Source: Craterostigma plantagineum (lineage: Eukaryota; Streptophyta; Magnoliopsida; Lamiales; Linderniaceae). Taken from it: a stretch of 64,000 nucleotides of DNA. A model generated the notes under the pieces. It did not search any database, was not told the DNA's origin, and was given only the letters and a program-made list of their open reading frames with translations. Of this stretch, positions 44,018-56,390 are shown in pieces. Location of the stretch: NCBI GenBank assembly GCA_027422505.1, contig JAPQWV010000122.1, positions 558,001 through 622,000 of the forward strand, in the 5' to 3' direction. Position 1 is the stretch's first letter. The number at the start of each line of letters is the position of its first letter. The position numbers were made by a program, and so were the translations under genes.

Positions 44018-46254
44018 ATGGCTTCTATCTCCGCCACCACTGGATCCGGCTCGGCGGCCGTTCGCCGCATTCCTTCCGCGACTGGCACGGGGAAGATGCT
44101 ATGCCGTTCCTCAGTTACGGTCAAGTCGCTCCGATCGTCGCCTCGCCTGACGCACGTTTTTCTTCCGCAGGTAGTTTTGAATCGGGCACATGCTTCGGGT
44201 AGCTCTTGCTCGTGCATTTTTTTGAAGGATTTGGTTTGTTCTGTTTTAATATTTTTTATTGTAGAGGAGTGTGGGAGTGATTGGGAGAAGAAACTACTAT
44301 GCGACGTCGTCGCCGAAATGCTTCGCGTCGAGCGTCGAGGATCTGAAGGGTGCGAGAGAGGATATCAAGAAGCTTCTCGATGCTAAGTTTTGTCACCCTA
44401 TTCTGGTACCTTTTTTTTTCCTTCGATTTTTTCTTCGTTTGTTACGGAACAGAGTGCGCCGGTGATTCATTGTGGTTGTTTCAAGACATGTTCCCCAAAT
44501 CAATATCATTAGTTAGGATAGACTGTCAGCTGAGTAACTTGGTTTGAGATTTATTAATTAAGACTCACAACTATCTATGTCGCGATACTTGGAACTAGTG
44601 GGAATTGAACGATTGTTTTGTTTATTAGACCTGGCATATGAAGCTAATGAATGTCTAGTGAAGTGCGATTGATTAATAATAGTGTTAGCGACGCTTTGGA
44701 GTTCAAGCTCACTATTGTTGTATTTAATAGGTTCGATTGGGTTGGCATGATGCTGGTACCTACAACAAGAACATTGAAGAGTGGCCACAAAGAGGTGGTG
44801 CTAATGGAAGTTTAAGATTTGAGGTTGAGCTGAAGCATGGAGCAAATGCTGGTGAGCTTTTTTGCCTTTATGGGGATCACATTTCTTTTGATTTGATCTA
44901 TCATTTTGCTTTAACATTTTCAGTCTTGTGCCAGGACTTGTCAATGCTCTTAATCTTCTTCAACCAGTCAAAGATAAGTATCCTAATGTGACCTATGCGG
45001 ATTTATTCCAGTTGGCTAGCGCTACAGCTATAGAGGCAAGTCATTCTTTTAGGTTCAATATTAGAAGGGAAAAAATAATTCATAATTTCTTTTTCATCTA
45101 TGATCCTTCTTTCACTTTTAGGAAGCTGGAGGTCCCAAGATTCCCATGACATATGGAAGAGTAGACGTGACTGGCCCAGAACAATGCCCAGAAGAAGGGA
45201 GGCTCCCCGGTAAACTCGCTTGATTTAATTATTTTTCTCGTAGCCGTTGAATTCTTTCCAGTATCTCAAGCTAATTGATCGTATATTTCCAGCCATTCTA
45301 GTGAAAAGATAACTACATTATGATCTTATTTTATCTAACAACTTTCTTCATGAATCAGATGCTGGTCCGCCATCCCCTGCTGATCATTTACGCAATGTCT
45401 TCTATCGGATGGGATTGACTGATAAGGTAATTAATTTGTCATACAGTTTTAACCTATTAATTGTTTTTTCCCAATACTAGTGGCATTCTGATGATAACTG
45501 ATGACCTTTTCCACGTCCAGGAGATAGTAGCACTTTCTGGCGCTCATACTCTTGGTAGGTCCAGACTAGACCGCAGTGGATGGGGCAAACCCGAGACCAA
45601 GTATACGGTAGAAAACGATCTACGCAGTGATATTTCAGAATCTTGCAATTTGAAACTTGATTGCTTGCAAATTATTCAATATGACATTGCAGAAAGATGG
45701 TCCTGGAGCACCAGGAGGACAATCATGGACAGCACAATGGCTGAAATTCGACAACTCGTACTTCAAGGTTCAGAATTCAGTTGATAAAATGTCTATATAT
45801 AGTTTTTCGATATTTTCTTGAATATATTAACATACTCTTCTTCTTCTGACGCGTAATTAACCAAACTTACAGGACATTAAGGAAAAAAGAGATGAAGACC
45901 TTTTAGTCTTACCTACCGATGCTGTTCTTTTCGAAGATGCTGGGTTCAAGGTACAAACGATCATCTCGTTTTCTCAAGGGTGTTTCGGCGCCATTCATAT
46001 TCTTGTTGAATGATGAAAGAATTCTATCATCTCAACAGGAATACGCAGTGAAATACGCCGTAGATCAAGATGCATTCTTTAAAGACTATGCTGAAGCCCA
46101 TGCTAAGCTAAGCAATCTTGGGGCTAAATTCGACCCTCCTCAGGTACTTGTTCACTTGGCTTCCCACCCATTTGTCCTTGGTTGTTAATTTTGTCACCTT
46201 ACAATTGAAGTTCTTGAGAGTGGTAATGTGTTGTAGCAGGGATTTTCAATTTGA
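44018..46254 (+). CDS. APXS: Stromal-type chloroplast ascorbate peroxidase
   Basis: Haem peroxidase that reduces H2O2 with ascorbate, predicted at 343 aa. Exons: 44018-44170, 44265-44405, 44731-44851, 44935-45035, 45122-45209, 45359-45426, 45521-45607, 45693-45767, 45873-45950, 46039-46143, 46240-46254. The first about 80 residues are Ser/Thr/Arg-rich, a plastid (possibly dual plastid/mitochondrial) transit peptide. Distal active site [12 protein letters not shown] (Arg100, Trp103, His104). Proximal His233 is in [22 protein letters not shown] is the loop insertion characteristic of chloroplast APX. The short last exon (GFSI, stop) gives the soluble form without a thylakoid anchor. No transmembrane exon is visible before the next gene. 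Intron 4 uses a GC donor (GAG|GCAAGT), and the last acceptor is a NAGNAG tandem (TAGCAG). Confidence 0.95.
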
Positions 46255-46721
46255 GCGACAGAGAAGCAACTACGTAGAGTACCCGAAGTATTCAGGGCTT
46301 TACAGAAGAGAGGAAAACAAAACAGCAAAGCTTGTTTGTTCGTTCAAAGATGTTAAACAGATGCGTGGTCACTACTATTGCTGTTTCTTATTTCCTTGTC
46401 TTTTCTTCATGCAATCGCATTGGATTATTCTTGAATTGGAGTCGAGTGGCTTAGATTAAAATATCAAGCAGGACCTTAAACTATGGTATAGTTCTCTTGC
46501 ATCGAATCCTCATCACCACAAACCAAATATTACGACACGACCACAAGCGCAAAGCAGCAAACTCCCTATCTTACAAGCATGGAGAGAGAATTATCAATAC
46601 TACAAGTTTAACAACCACCATTCAAGTAAAAGGACGCGGATCAAACCCCACCCTACATATAATTTAGAAAGACCACATTAAAATCATTGAAATAAATATA
46701 GTTCGAAATCGACCTCTCTCA
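46255..46721. other. Convergent 3' spacer APX/VAL
   Basis: Holds the 3' UTRs of two genes pointing at each other. The open frame at 46118-46459 is a shadow of the last APX intron and UTR. No independent gene is seen. Confidence 0.55.
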
Positions 46722-49700
46722 TCACCCACCGTCTTCTTCTTGCTTATTATTCTCTCGATCCACGTAAGCACCACCACCACCGCCGCCCTCGGCCGCCGCC
46801 CCTTCTCCCTTCACAACTTCAAGGTCCTCCTCGCCCAAAGGAGCAACAACAACAACATTGTCCGACGCCATCGTCACAGCAGCAGCAGCATCTTCCTCCT
46901 TGCGAGGAGGAGGTTCAGAGTTCAAATCCAACTTTCCCTTATCATCATCACCACCTCCGACAACAGCAGCCATATTCAACAGCGCAAGGCCGGCCACGTC
47001 CTCCCCTCCCTCCTCGGCTTCGACCTTAGCCGTCGAATCTTCGCCGTTGCCGTTTCCATTTTTCTCCTTCTCCGACATCATCATCCTCTTCTTCTTGCGA
47101 AGCTGAAGCGTCTTGAATCGGCGCTTCACCGTCAGGCACACGTTGCACTTGCAGTTGGGGTCGTGCTTTCCCTTGCCGCTCGGCGGCTGTATGCACACGA
47201 TGCACGAGCACCCCGGCCTGTGTCTGGGATGCCGAGTGGTGACGGCTGCGGGCCCCGCCTCGTCCCCGAGGACGGCCGCGTTCGCCAGGGCGTCCAGTCC
47301 AGAGGACGGCTCTCCTTCTTTCGAGTGCGCTTTGTTGGTGTTGCCGTCCGACATTATCCTGCGCTTCTTGGATTCTGCGTAGTAAAAACGGATGGAGGGA
47401 AAAATATAATCAGGATAGATTTCTGACAAGTCGGTCGACGATGTGTAGTAGTGGAAGAGTGACAATGTATGACGGAAATACCCTTGAGGAGAGATTCGAG
47501 ATCCCTCGGGTTTATGTCCTCTGGCGTAGAACAAGTGGACCTTAAAGAAAAAAAAAACCATTACGCAACAATCGTTAAAATCCCAACACGAAAAATATCC
47601 ATCCTTGCACTGAAATTCGTAATATATTCTGACCTGTTAGAGTCCCAAATGTTCTCCGAACATGTCCAGTTAGCAGAGAGGAGAGCATGCACGGGCAACC
47701 TTCGCCACTTTAAGCAGCTGTCGCATTGGACCAATTGTCCTTGCTCCCTGAAAGAAAAAAATCTTCATAAAAATTTAGGCCGTAGAAAGTAGTCTGAAAT
47801 GCGAAGTATTATCACAGTCATGATAATTTGGATACAATGATGAGCTATTTGGCATAATCGAAGATAAAACCACATAATTGTGTCATTTCCCGCATTCGTA
47901 GAAACCATCCTGACCATTTAGGCCCATGTCGCCGGAAACGGAGCCAAATTTCTTACCCTGAAGTTTGCGATATGAATATTGTCTTCTTTCCGAAAACTGG
48001 AGGCTCCTTTACAAAACAAAGAATAAGAACTATCAGTAAATAAACGAGGGGAAATTAACGGTACGAAAAAAAATCAGTGTTATAAGTGGCAACTGACTGA
48101 CTCCACTCACCTCAAATTCTTCAAATTCGTGGTCGTCGACCAAGACGATCGTTGCTTCAGAAGACGGAGAGGGGCGAAGTAATTCCTGCGCTTCTTCCCA
48201 GGTAATCCTCAGCTCCATCGCATCGTCGCTGTGCATGTGAAGCCTTTTGTTCTTCATGTTCTTCGCCCTTTTCTTGTCCGAAGCAGACATGTGTCGAAAC
48301 GACAGATCATCAGAAGCTTTTCCAGCCGTCTGTACGTCGTTCAACCAGCGCAGAGAAATTAGAACCCGTGTGCTAAGAGCACATAAAGAAAAAGTCTTAA
48401 AGGCGACGGGCAAAAATAATAAAGTACATACCTGACGCTGATTTTCGTTAGCACCCGAAGAAGTTGTTTCTGCCTGGGAACCGTTATTTGCTGAAGCAGG
48501 CGTTTGAGGGCCCTAAGGTTGAATTAAGACAAAGGGGGAATGAAAAATAACGTACAACATAATGAAAATAGAAGGGCGGCAGATATTGACCTGGGAATCG
48601 ACGTTGACTGAACATTTTCGGCAGCCTATAACAAGCTGACCGCCAGGATCTCTTCGACTAAAGGTCACTGCTCAAAAGACAAAGGAAGGATTTAACTACA
48701 AGGAATTCATAGAAAGTACTAAACCAACCTTTGTCTAAGCCTTTCAAATTGGTCAATTGGATCCAAATAAAAAAAATACAAATATCAAATAAATGAGGCA
48801 AATTACCAGTGTCACCAGCTTGTAATTGCATGTTCTGTATGCAAGGAGTAACGCCCTCCAAGACATACATTCGGCTGTTATTATTAGGCCAAAACCTGAA
48901 CTGAAACGTCCACTCTTTTCCCTTTATGTCCTGAATCCTTATTGGTATGCCTTCCGACTGGTTGATGGTGGGAAAATAAGCCTAAAGAAACATGGTAATT
49001 TCAGTGCACGGAGATTAAAAGCAAGGAGAAAAAGCTGATTTTATCTTGAAAATATATAAAGACTTACTTCTGCGCAAGCTTTCGGTAGGACTAGACGACC
49101 TATTCTCCCAGCATCACTAGCACTCAGAATCTTCTCGAACAATGGCACAATAGTTGAATTCAAACTTACAGTGATTAAGGAACCACTGATATTCACATAA
49201 GTGACTCAAAATCAATGTTCCGCCAGGCGCATGAGTAGGATAAGGCAATAAAAAGAAGCAAACCAAAAAGGATACTCTCCAGACAATTTCTGCAATTCTT
49301 GGTCTGTGATCTTCGGCCAGTACCGAGGAAGCAACTGATTCCTACCACGCCCATCGACAGGGGGGCGAGCAATACGTGACTGTGAAGAAGAAGATCCTTT
49401 GTTCGTACCATCTGAGCCTATCGTAGGACTATGTTTTGGGGGCTTTTGTAATGAAGGACGGCTTTTTTGTCCATGTTGTAGAGCACTTTTGCTGTGCTCA
49501 CTTCCTTCGATGTTTCCCAGAGGAAATGGGGAGACGGGGCTAGATATCCCCAAGGGAGTAAACAAAGAGAAGTCACGGGACGGTTGAGCGAAAGATTCGC
49601 GTGCTTCCTTAGCTTTCGTGCCACCACTGTCTGACTTGGACAACAACTGTTGTGGGGTGAGAGATGTTCTTGCACCTTTGCCACTTTCCAGGGGTTTTAG

Positions 49701-51175
49701 GACGGGAAATTCTTGCTTGAAGTGCTCGAGCGTAGAGCCTACGTTGTTGATTCTCAAACTCTTGGTTAACTGCAGAAGCCTCTCAGTACTAAGTTTGTCG
49801 CCGATGATTTTGTCCTTGAGATCAACGTCCTTGACTCCGTTGGTCAGCAATGCGCCACTTGGGGGAACATTAGCAGAAATCTGCAAGAAAGGAAGAAGAT
49901 TTCAGAGACTGGAATATTCCATGTTCTCTACACGTTGCATCAACTGTAAGAGACCATACGGTGAGAAAGACGATGGCATATCGCTGTAATAATTAGGACA
50001 GTGGCTAACATTGTGTATCATCACAACAACAACACAGTAGTAACAATGATAAAATCAAAATCAGAAAGAAAAAAAAAACTTTGTAGGAGCATTTACTTGG
50101 ATTGGTGGTGCTTGATGAATTTCCAATCTCTTAACACAGCTTATGCACCCAATGCCGCCGAAATCCATGTACTCGAGCAAATTTCTTGAGGCAATGCAAC
50201 CACAATGAAGACGCTGACATTTAAAAGACACCGTTAGAGAGAGGATTACGTAGAGATCATATTTATTGCAATTACCTTGTGACAAACTTTGCAGTCTCTC
50301 CATCCCGACTCTTCCAAGTGGAACGTTTCGCAGAAAAGAGAGTTCTCATAGGCAGATCTGAAATGAAATTGAGCCTCTAAAAGAAACACACGGGCAAAAT
50401 GCTACTGGTGGAAACACACAAATCAGATAAGAAATTGCAACGTCCACAATTTGAACAGACGCTTGACAATATAGCAGCAGACATTTCAGACAGTTGCTCT
50501 TACTGAAAAAAGGGGAAGGTGATGTGGTGGACTTCAAGTCAAAATGTAAGGACTCGGACCATCTTTAAACTAAACTATACCTCAGACCCATCTATAAAAC
50601 CACAGATGAAAAGCAACGGGAAAACTGACAACGCATCAAATAGCCACCAACCCAAAGGAATGATCTTTCAAGAACATATGAAACTATAGATAATCTAAAC
50701 ATATGCTCTTACACCATGAACATCAGCATTATTTCACACGACTCCCAACATCACAACTCAAAAGCTTTCTTCTAGCACAAAAAATGATTCTATAAAGTCA
50801 AAATTCGTCATCACAATTAATGGATTCAGTCTAAACGTTTACATAATGAAGAGCTAAACCAAGTCAACAAGTGAAAGTAAGACTTCCATGGATAACTCTG
50901 ATTCCTAAATATAGTAAACAGAGCAGATGTCAATTAACGCAAAATGTGCTCAAGATAACAAATCCCATTAAACCTGCTATACTATTAGGAATCCAAACAA
51001 CACAATACGTACATACCCTCTTCATAGCAAAAATCAGAATCAAATGAAAAAATAATAATTACCCGCAATTGTAACATAGCGTAGCAAACCCTCCTGATTT
51101 CAAGGTCCAACCTTTCTTCCATTCAGACGACGTCGTTGCACGGCAGAGCTCATTCATGCAATTCTTTGACTCCAT
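46722..51175 (-). CDS. VAL1/VAL2: VAL-type B3/CW transcriptional repressor
   Basis: Nuclear B3 repressor of the VAL/HSI2 family. It silences seed maturation genes and FLC by binding RY elements and recruiting Polycomb. Thirteen exons in gene order: 51175-51063, 50357-50276, 50213-50097, 49880-49276, 49164-49068, 48981-48807, 48667-48591, 48512-48432, 48329-48111, 48006-47957, 47747-47634, 47540-47482, 47374-46722; phases join to give 813 aa. Order of domains: PHD-like ([16 protein letters not shown]... CGCIASRNL), B3 (about 305-420; [39 protein letters not shown]), CW zinc finger ([14 protein letters not shown]...WTCSEN), Cys-rich (CSCIVC...CKCNVC), and EAR motif KLDLNSEP. A 5' UTR intron at about 51573-51220 is also suggested. 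VAL1 and VAL2 cannot be separated with confidence. Confidence 0.94.
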
Positions 51176-52740
51176 TTATTCCCGGGATTTGGCAAAATTC
51201 CTCAAAATCGAATAGTTACCTACGAGAAATAAAGGTAAAACTCAAAATTAACACCCGCAAACAGAAAACCCTAAAGCAACCCATCGGATTAATCGAGATC
51301 GAGAAGGTTTTTAAACAAGAAATTGAAAACCCACATCCAAGAACAAACGAATTAGTGACCATAACACCTCAATTCCATAGTTCAACCAAAAGATTTCCCC
51401 TTTGAATCAGCTTCATTCAAATCTATGGAATCCAACGTCCGCATGTAAAACTAACCAACCGAAGACAAAACCCATGTGCCCAAATTGCTTAAACCCACTT
51501 CAAAACGTGGTCTGAATCTGAGACTGAGAAAGAAGACAAAGTAAAACAAAAAAAAATAAAAATTGAAACTCACCGTAAAAAAAAATTTAATCTATTGCCC
51601 GGCGGCGGCGGCCAATTCAACGAATGTCAACCCTCAAATCTAGATCAAGAAAACTAATCAAGCAAAAATATGAAACAAGCAGATAAACTGCTACAAGGGA
51701 CAGAGGCGAAGACTGTTTGTGTCTATATGAGCAACCGTAGAGAGAGAGAGAAAGAAAGCGTGAGGGCATGCAATGGCCCAAAAATGCATGCACGACACTT
51801 AAGAAAGGGGAGACCAGACCTGGGGTTTTCCTTCTCACAACATTTAAGATTGACGATGTCATTTATGCATAATATAATATATTTAATATATATTCCTTTT
51901 ATCCTTGACCTTTTCCGACTAATATTTACTTCACGAAGAAAAAAAAAAGAAACTTCCACGGCAACGGTAAAAATGTACCACAATCAGTAACACGGTAATT
52001 AGAAATGAGTTACTACTGTCCGAATGATCAAGGTTCAGTGTTTCTAACTAAGCCAGTTTCGTGTCCGAGGTAATAACTTGGATTGGATTCGCTTTACTTT
52101 CACCACCCCCTGTTTTTTTCTTTCTTTTTCCATAGAATAAAAATCCTTTTCTTACAATTTATTGTTTTCCGCAAGGGATAAGCACCGTCAGCGTGTGCAG
52201 GTGTATGTTACTTTCTGCACCACGCCATCAACGAATTGCAACTATTTTCTTAATAGAGAAATATATATTATCGAAATTTTATATTATTGACAGCAATGCA
52301 ATGCGACGCAAATGATATATCTGCAATTTTCACCACGCATGTTTGACTTCAAAATTTTTGGCGAGAGTTGAAGCCATGCACGTATCTATATATATAAATA
52401 TATTGAGACCCCAACTAAGGACGAAGTAGATGTAATGAATCGATGATTTACATTCACCAACTACCAATCCCTTTGTTTTCGTTGCCTAAGAATGAAATTG
52501 CCATATGCAATGATTGAATTGAGGGTGCACCAAGAATTACTACATAAAAGAATACTCCTAACATAAGATAATCAATGTTTAGTGCGACAATCATTTAGAA
52601 ACCACTATAATATTTCATAATAACAGATAATAGGAATCTTTGAATAATTCAATGTAAACTATTGTTGACCATATACGGCGCACTAATTGATAGCATGGAT
52701 AATATAGATAGACATACTCTTCGTTGCTTCAGAATGGTGG
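51176..52740. other. VAL leader/promoter and spacer
   Basis: The first part is the VAL 5' UTR. Splice signals on the minus strand at about 51574 (donor) and 51219 (acceptor) suggest a leader intron. A CGG-rich stretch lies at 51601-51612. Beyond about 51800 the sequence is AT-rich and no gene is seen. Confidence 0.5.
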
Positions 52741-52757
52741 GCGCCTTGCACAAGCTC

Positions 52758-52872
52758 GGCCCACTAAGAAAGGCCCATTTAGTAAACGGGCTTCAATCAA
52801 AGCCCATTATATCGGGCTTGACTGATTAACCGAAACCCTAGCGGAGATCCCCAACAACTTCCAATATAAATA
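52758..52872 (+). promoter_or_regulatory. Site II/telo-box/TATA promoter of snoRNA candidate
   Basis: GGCCCA at 52758-52763 and 52772-52777, AGCCCATT at 52801-52808, telo-box AAACCCTA at 52833-52840 and TATAAATA at 52865-52872 occur in that order. This combination is typical of plant genes for ribosomal proteins and snoRNAs. No protein-coding exon follows, but an H/ACA-like RNA does, about 155 bp downstream of the TATA box. Confidence 0.65.
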
Positions 52873-53026
52873 GCAGCTCACAGCTCCTCAGTCTCCACTG
52901 CATTCTTAAAACAAACACTCTCGCAAGAGAAGAAAGAGAATATAGATGTGGAGATATTAGTTTGTTCTTGATTATTTGTATGTATGCTCTGTCGATTTGT
53001 TTATCGAAAGATTTAATTTTTATATA

Positions 53027-53174
53027 TCTGTGCACAATAAGCCGATGCTCTGGATAAAGATAATGAAGGAAGCATGGTGATGTGCACAGAGATTGAATTC
53101 AAGGTCGACGTGTCTGCTCTCAATGATATGTTTTTCTTTTTTCTGATTTGAGGGCCTGGTTTAGACCTACACTT
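53027..53174 (+). ncRNA. Candidate box H/ACA snoRNA
   Basis: Two consecutive hairpins of H/ACA form. Hairpin 1: outer stem TCTGTGCAC (53027-53035) with GTGCACAGA (53082-53090), and inner stem ATGCT (53045-53049) with AGCAT (53071-53075). The internal pocket is AATAAGCCG/GGTGAT. An imperfect H box AGAGAT follows at 53088-53093 (consensus ANANNA). Hairpin 2: outer stem AGGTC (53102-53106) with GACCT (53164-53168), and inner stem CTCTCAA (53117-53123) with TTGAGGG (53148-53154). The ACA is at 53169-53171, three bases before the presumed end. From the inner-stem base to ACA is 15 nt, the expected spacing. Pocket 2 (TGTCTG and CCTGGT) would pair with ACCAGG-UC-CAGACA, a conserved 18S rRNA sequence as I remember it. 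Pocket 1 (TAAGCCG) would pair with CGGCTTA about 40 nt upstream in the same rRNA. Predicted role: pseudouridylation guide. Confidence 0.7.
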
Positions 53175-55387
53175 CTTTTTTTTTTTTCTTCGATATTTAA
53201 TTTTCAATTTTTTTTTTCAGTTGAAATGAAGTTTCTGATTTCTGTGAATTCATTAAATTGAAGGAAACATTGAAAAACATATGGTGTTATCATCTTGTGT
53301 AGCTTTTCATCTTGCTCCTTCAGTCAGAACTTTTGCTAAAGCCGTTTCTCGAACTTAATTGGAAGGTATGTATGAAAAAAAAAATGATTTTATTAGAAAA
53401 TATCACTAATCCATAGCTAGATGTTCTAATCATATACTGAGAAAAAATAAAAGATTTACAGCCAAGTGGAAGTACAATCGATGTTGGAGGATTTTGTACA
53501 TCTGGCAAGAAAACCTTATTTTGAATATCAGCAGCTCGCACCATTTACAACTGCTGGACTGATCAGAATAATGAAAATTTTGATTTGCTTTTCGAAAATA
53601 GAATGTGTGAATTGAATAATCAACACGATTTAGATTTGCTTTTCTAAAATCGATCTAATTTATTTTGAAGAATAGATCAAATCTCAATGGAAGTCAAACC
53701 CAAATATTTAAAAGAAATGAATATGTTTTAGCTTACATTACAAGCAAGCGAATTTTACATAAAATTATTCATTATTATAAAAATTAGCAAGTACCTTGCC
53801 AGTATTTTTTATATGCAGATGTAGATATTTGTTAGAATAAATTTTTTGTACATTGAGACCTGCACGTTGCAAGGTGCATCATATCACACATTTTAGTACA
53901 ATAGAGAAATGTATTGTGTACGTAATACAGCTAAAAAATGGTACTATCATATAGTCATCTGCAAGGTACTGTATAGAACGTATATAGATACCATATATGA
54001 GTATCATATAATTGTGTGACGCAGTATGCAATACACATATAAAAAGGTACGTCAAGATTCGAAAATGGTACGCACAGTCGAACGCGTACTTATATATAAA
54101 AATCTTCCGACAGTCGAAGGTACTTATATAAAAAAATTTCTGACCATAGCTACTGATTTGCACATTTTTTATACAATTGGATATGTTTCTATAGAGTCAC
54201 CTAAAAACAAAGATACAGTGCTAAATAGCCCAGCGAGTCTCACCGGTACATCGTCAACCGAGAGAATAAAGGCTCACTTTGGAGCACCACACAATTCCAC
54301 AAGGTGAATAACACTCCCGCATGGAGAGAAAGGGGTCCATAAGGGACAAAAAAAACCAACAGAAAACAAAACTCATTATCTACGATCAAGAACTAAAGTA
54401 CCTATAACAGAAAAACAATTAAGCTAAATCTACGATACTCTTCACTTTCACTTGGTCTTCGACGTCAGGGTTCAATCTTCATCGCATTGAGAGCTTTGCT
54501 AGGGAGAAAAAGGCTCAAGACTCAAGACTGTGGCGAGGGCGGGCGACGGGGGGCAAGCGACGAGCGGATGACGAGGGCTGGGCAGCGGGCGGCTGCCTTT
54601 GGCAGCGACGACTGGCGACGGGCGAGCGACGGGTGGTCGAAGGGTATGCGGCTGGCGATGGAGAGGTGGCGGGAGCAGCTGGCGGTCGGGCGGCGACGGT
54701 TGGGTGGCTTCCTAGCACCGATGGAGTGCATTGGTTTTTTTTTTTAATAAAAACAAGGAAAAAACGAGATAAATGAAAAGAAGCCCCCTACCTCCGTTAA
54801 TGGAGGCGGGAGAGGTGGTAAGGATGAAGGGTTAGGTTGGCTGTTGGAGAGGAGGCGGGTGGTGGCGGGTGGCGGCTTGGGGAGGGGTGGGAAGAAGAAG
54901 GTTACGGATTTATGATTTTTCTCTCTGCTCTCTTCTGTCTCTCTTTTCTCTCTAGGTATAAAGAACAGTTATTTCTTGTAATCTCACTATCAACTATCAC
55001 AAAGAAATATGTCTTGTTCGACCTTATCTTTTTTTCAAACAATAGTTCATTAGAATAAAAAAATTACACGATTAAAGAGTCCAAATGCGCCCTCTTGATA
55101 ATATTCATTAATTCGGAATGAAGAAAGCTTTCACAAAGAGATAAACGAGCACAAACCTATAAAAATAGAAATAAAAACAAACAAGTCCAAAAGAAAACAA
55201 GATTAAAATTACTGACAAAAGAGCTACGAACATACTAAAAAGCTACCTAATATTCCAAAATATTCACTCTTACGATAAATTAAATCGGTTATCAGATCAA
55301 TTTTTGAATTAATACAAACTCATACCATTTTTCTAATTTTGAACTATACAGTATATTTGAGCGTTGGATTTTTTACGGGTAATTACG

Positions 55388-55721
55388 TTTCAGGCCCCAA
55401 AAATGTTTTCAAATAAGTTTTACCCTTTCAGAAAAAATTATTGTCTAAAGGACTCAATTTTTATAAATTTAGAGATAGGGACCTAAAATTACACAAATAT
55501 TATGAAGTGTATATGAACTGGTATCGGGGCGATCGTTTTGTGTTATTTCAGAACAATGAAGTGGTACTGCAAAATAATAAAGTGGTACTGCGGAACAGTG
55601 AAGTGGTACTACAGATCAATGAAGTGGTAATGCAGAACAATGAAGTAGTATTGCAAAACAATGAAGTGGTACTACAAAAATTTGGTATTTAAAACTATGT
55701 ATTTTCTGACAGAAGCCTGAA
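55388..55721. mobile_element. 21-bp-repeat element, copy 2 (uninterrupted)
   Basis: Second copy of the element at 31813-32659. It starts near TTTCAGGCCCC and ends near ATTTTCTGACAGAAGCCTGAAA, which are inverted relative to each other. Six tandem 21-bp units related to CAGAACAATGAAGTGGTACTG occupy about 55549-55674. It lacks the MITE; its GTGTATATGAACTGGTATC marks the empty target site. An open frame through the units is a by-product of the 21-bp (7-codon) period. Confidence 0.75.
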
Positions 55722-56383
55722 ACCTAAATGAAACTTATGAGGGGGTCTGAAGAAAATCCCCTTTTTTTATGTGGGCATGTGGGCCGTCCATTGACGAAGT
55801 CATGGAAGAGAAATTGCAAGTCCCAAGCACGCATGGAATGTGGGCGTTGGCTTTGATTTCGTGTAATAAGAAAAGGAGAGTTGCGTGCGGTGATACACTT
55901 CATAGCTGCGTGAATTGAACCACACTCAAAGCATGCAAATTGCAAATGCATGAGAGTATAGTTTCTATTCATCAGAAAATAAAAGGCTGCATTGACTTCG
56001 ACTTCGTCGTGCACTAATTACAAACAATGGCTTATAATTTTTATTGTTCTTGCATTTTGAGTGAAATTCACTTACTTCATAGGAATCATACATGTGGACG
56101 ACTTCTACTGATATGGAATAACACCTAAACTAAACCTCGCAGTTATTCAGCAGCACATTTTGTATATAATGTGTAAATTCAATCACTCCCTTATAATAGT
56201 GCAAGTAGGAGCATAGCGTATCGAAATGTGCATATTTTAAATATTATTGAATTCTAATAAACCTAATCATCCGGCATGATTATGAACTTAACATTTTCAA
56301 TTGTTCTTATTTTTATTTTTAAACCAATAAATACTCACATGAGAACTCTAACTGCACTACACATGTCGAGGCGAGTACCATTC

Positions 56384-56390
56384 TATAAAT
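56384..56390 (+). promoter_or_regulatory. TATA box of CYP73A gene
   Basis: TATAAAT lies 79 bp upstream of the CYP73A ATG, in the right place for a core promoter with a leader of about 45 nt. Confidence 0.6.

Noticed and set aside
46118..46459. 113-codon ORF after the APX exon 10
   Set aside because: Covers the last APX intron and 3' UTR in a different frame; no domain.
54487..54747. 86-codon ORF MRALLGRKRLKTQDCGEGG...
   Set aside because: Lies in the G-rich island where several frames on both strands are open; composition effect.
55441..55692. 83-codon ORF with repeated NNEVVLQ units
   Set aside because: Product of a 21-bp tandem repeat inside a non-coding element; the other copy is not open in the same way.
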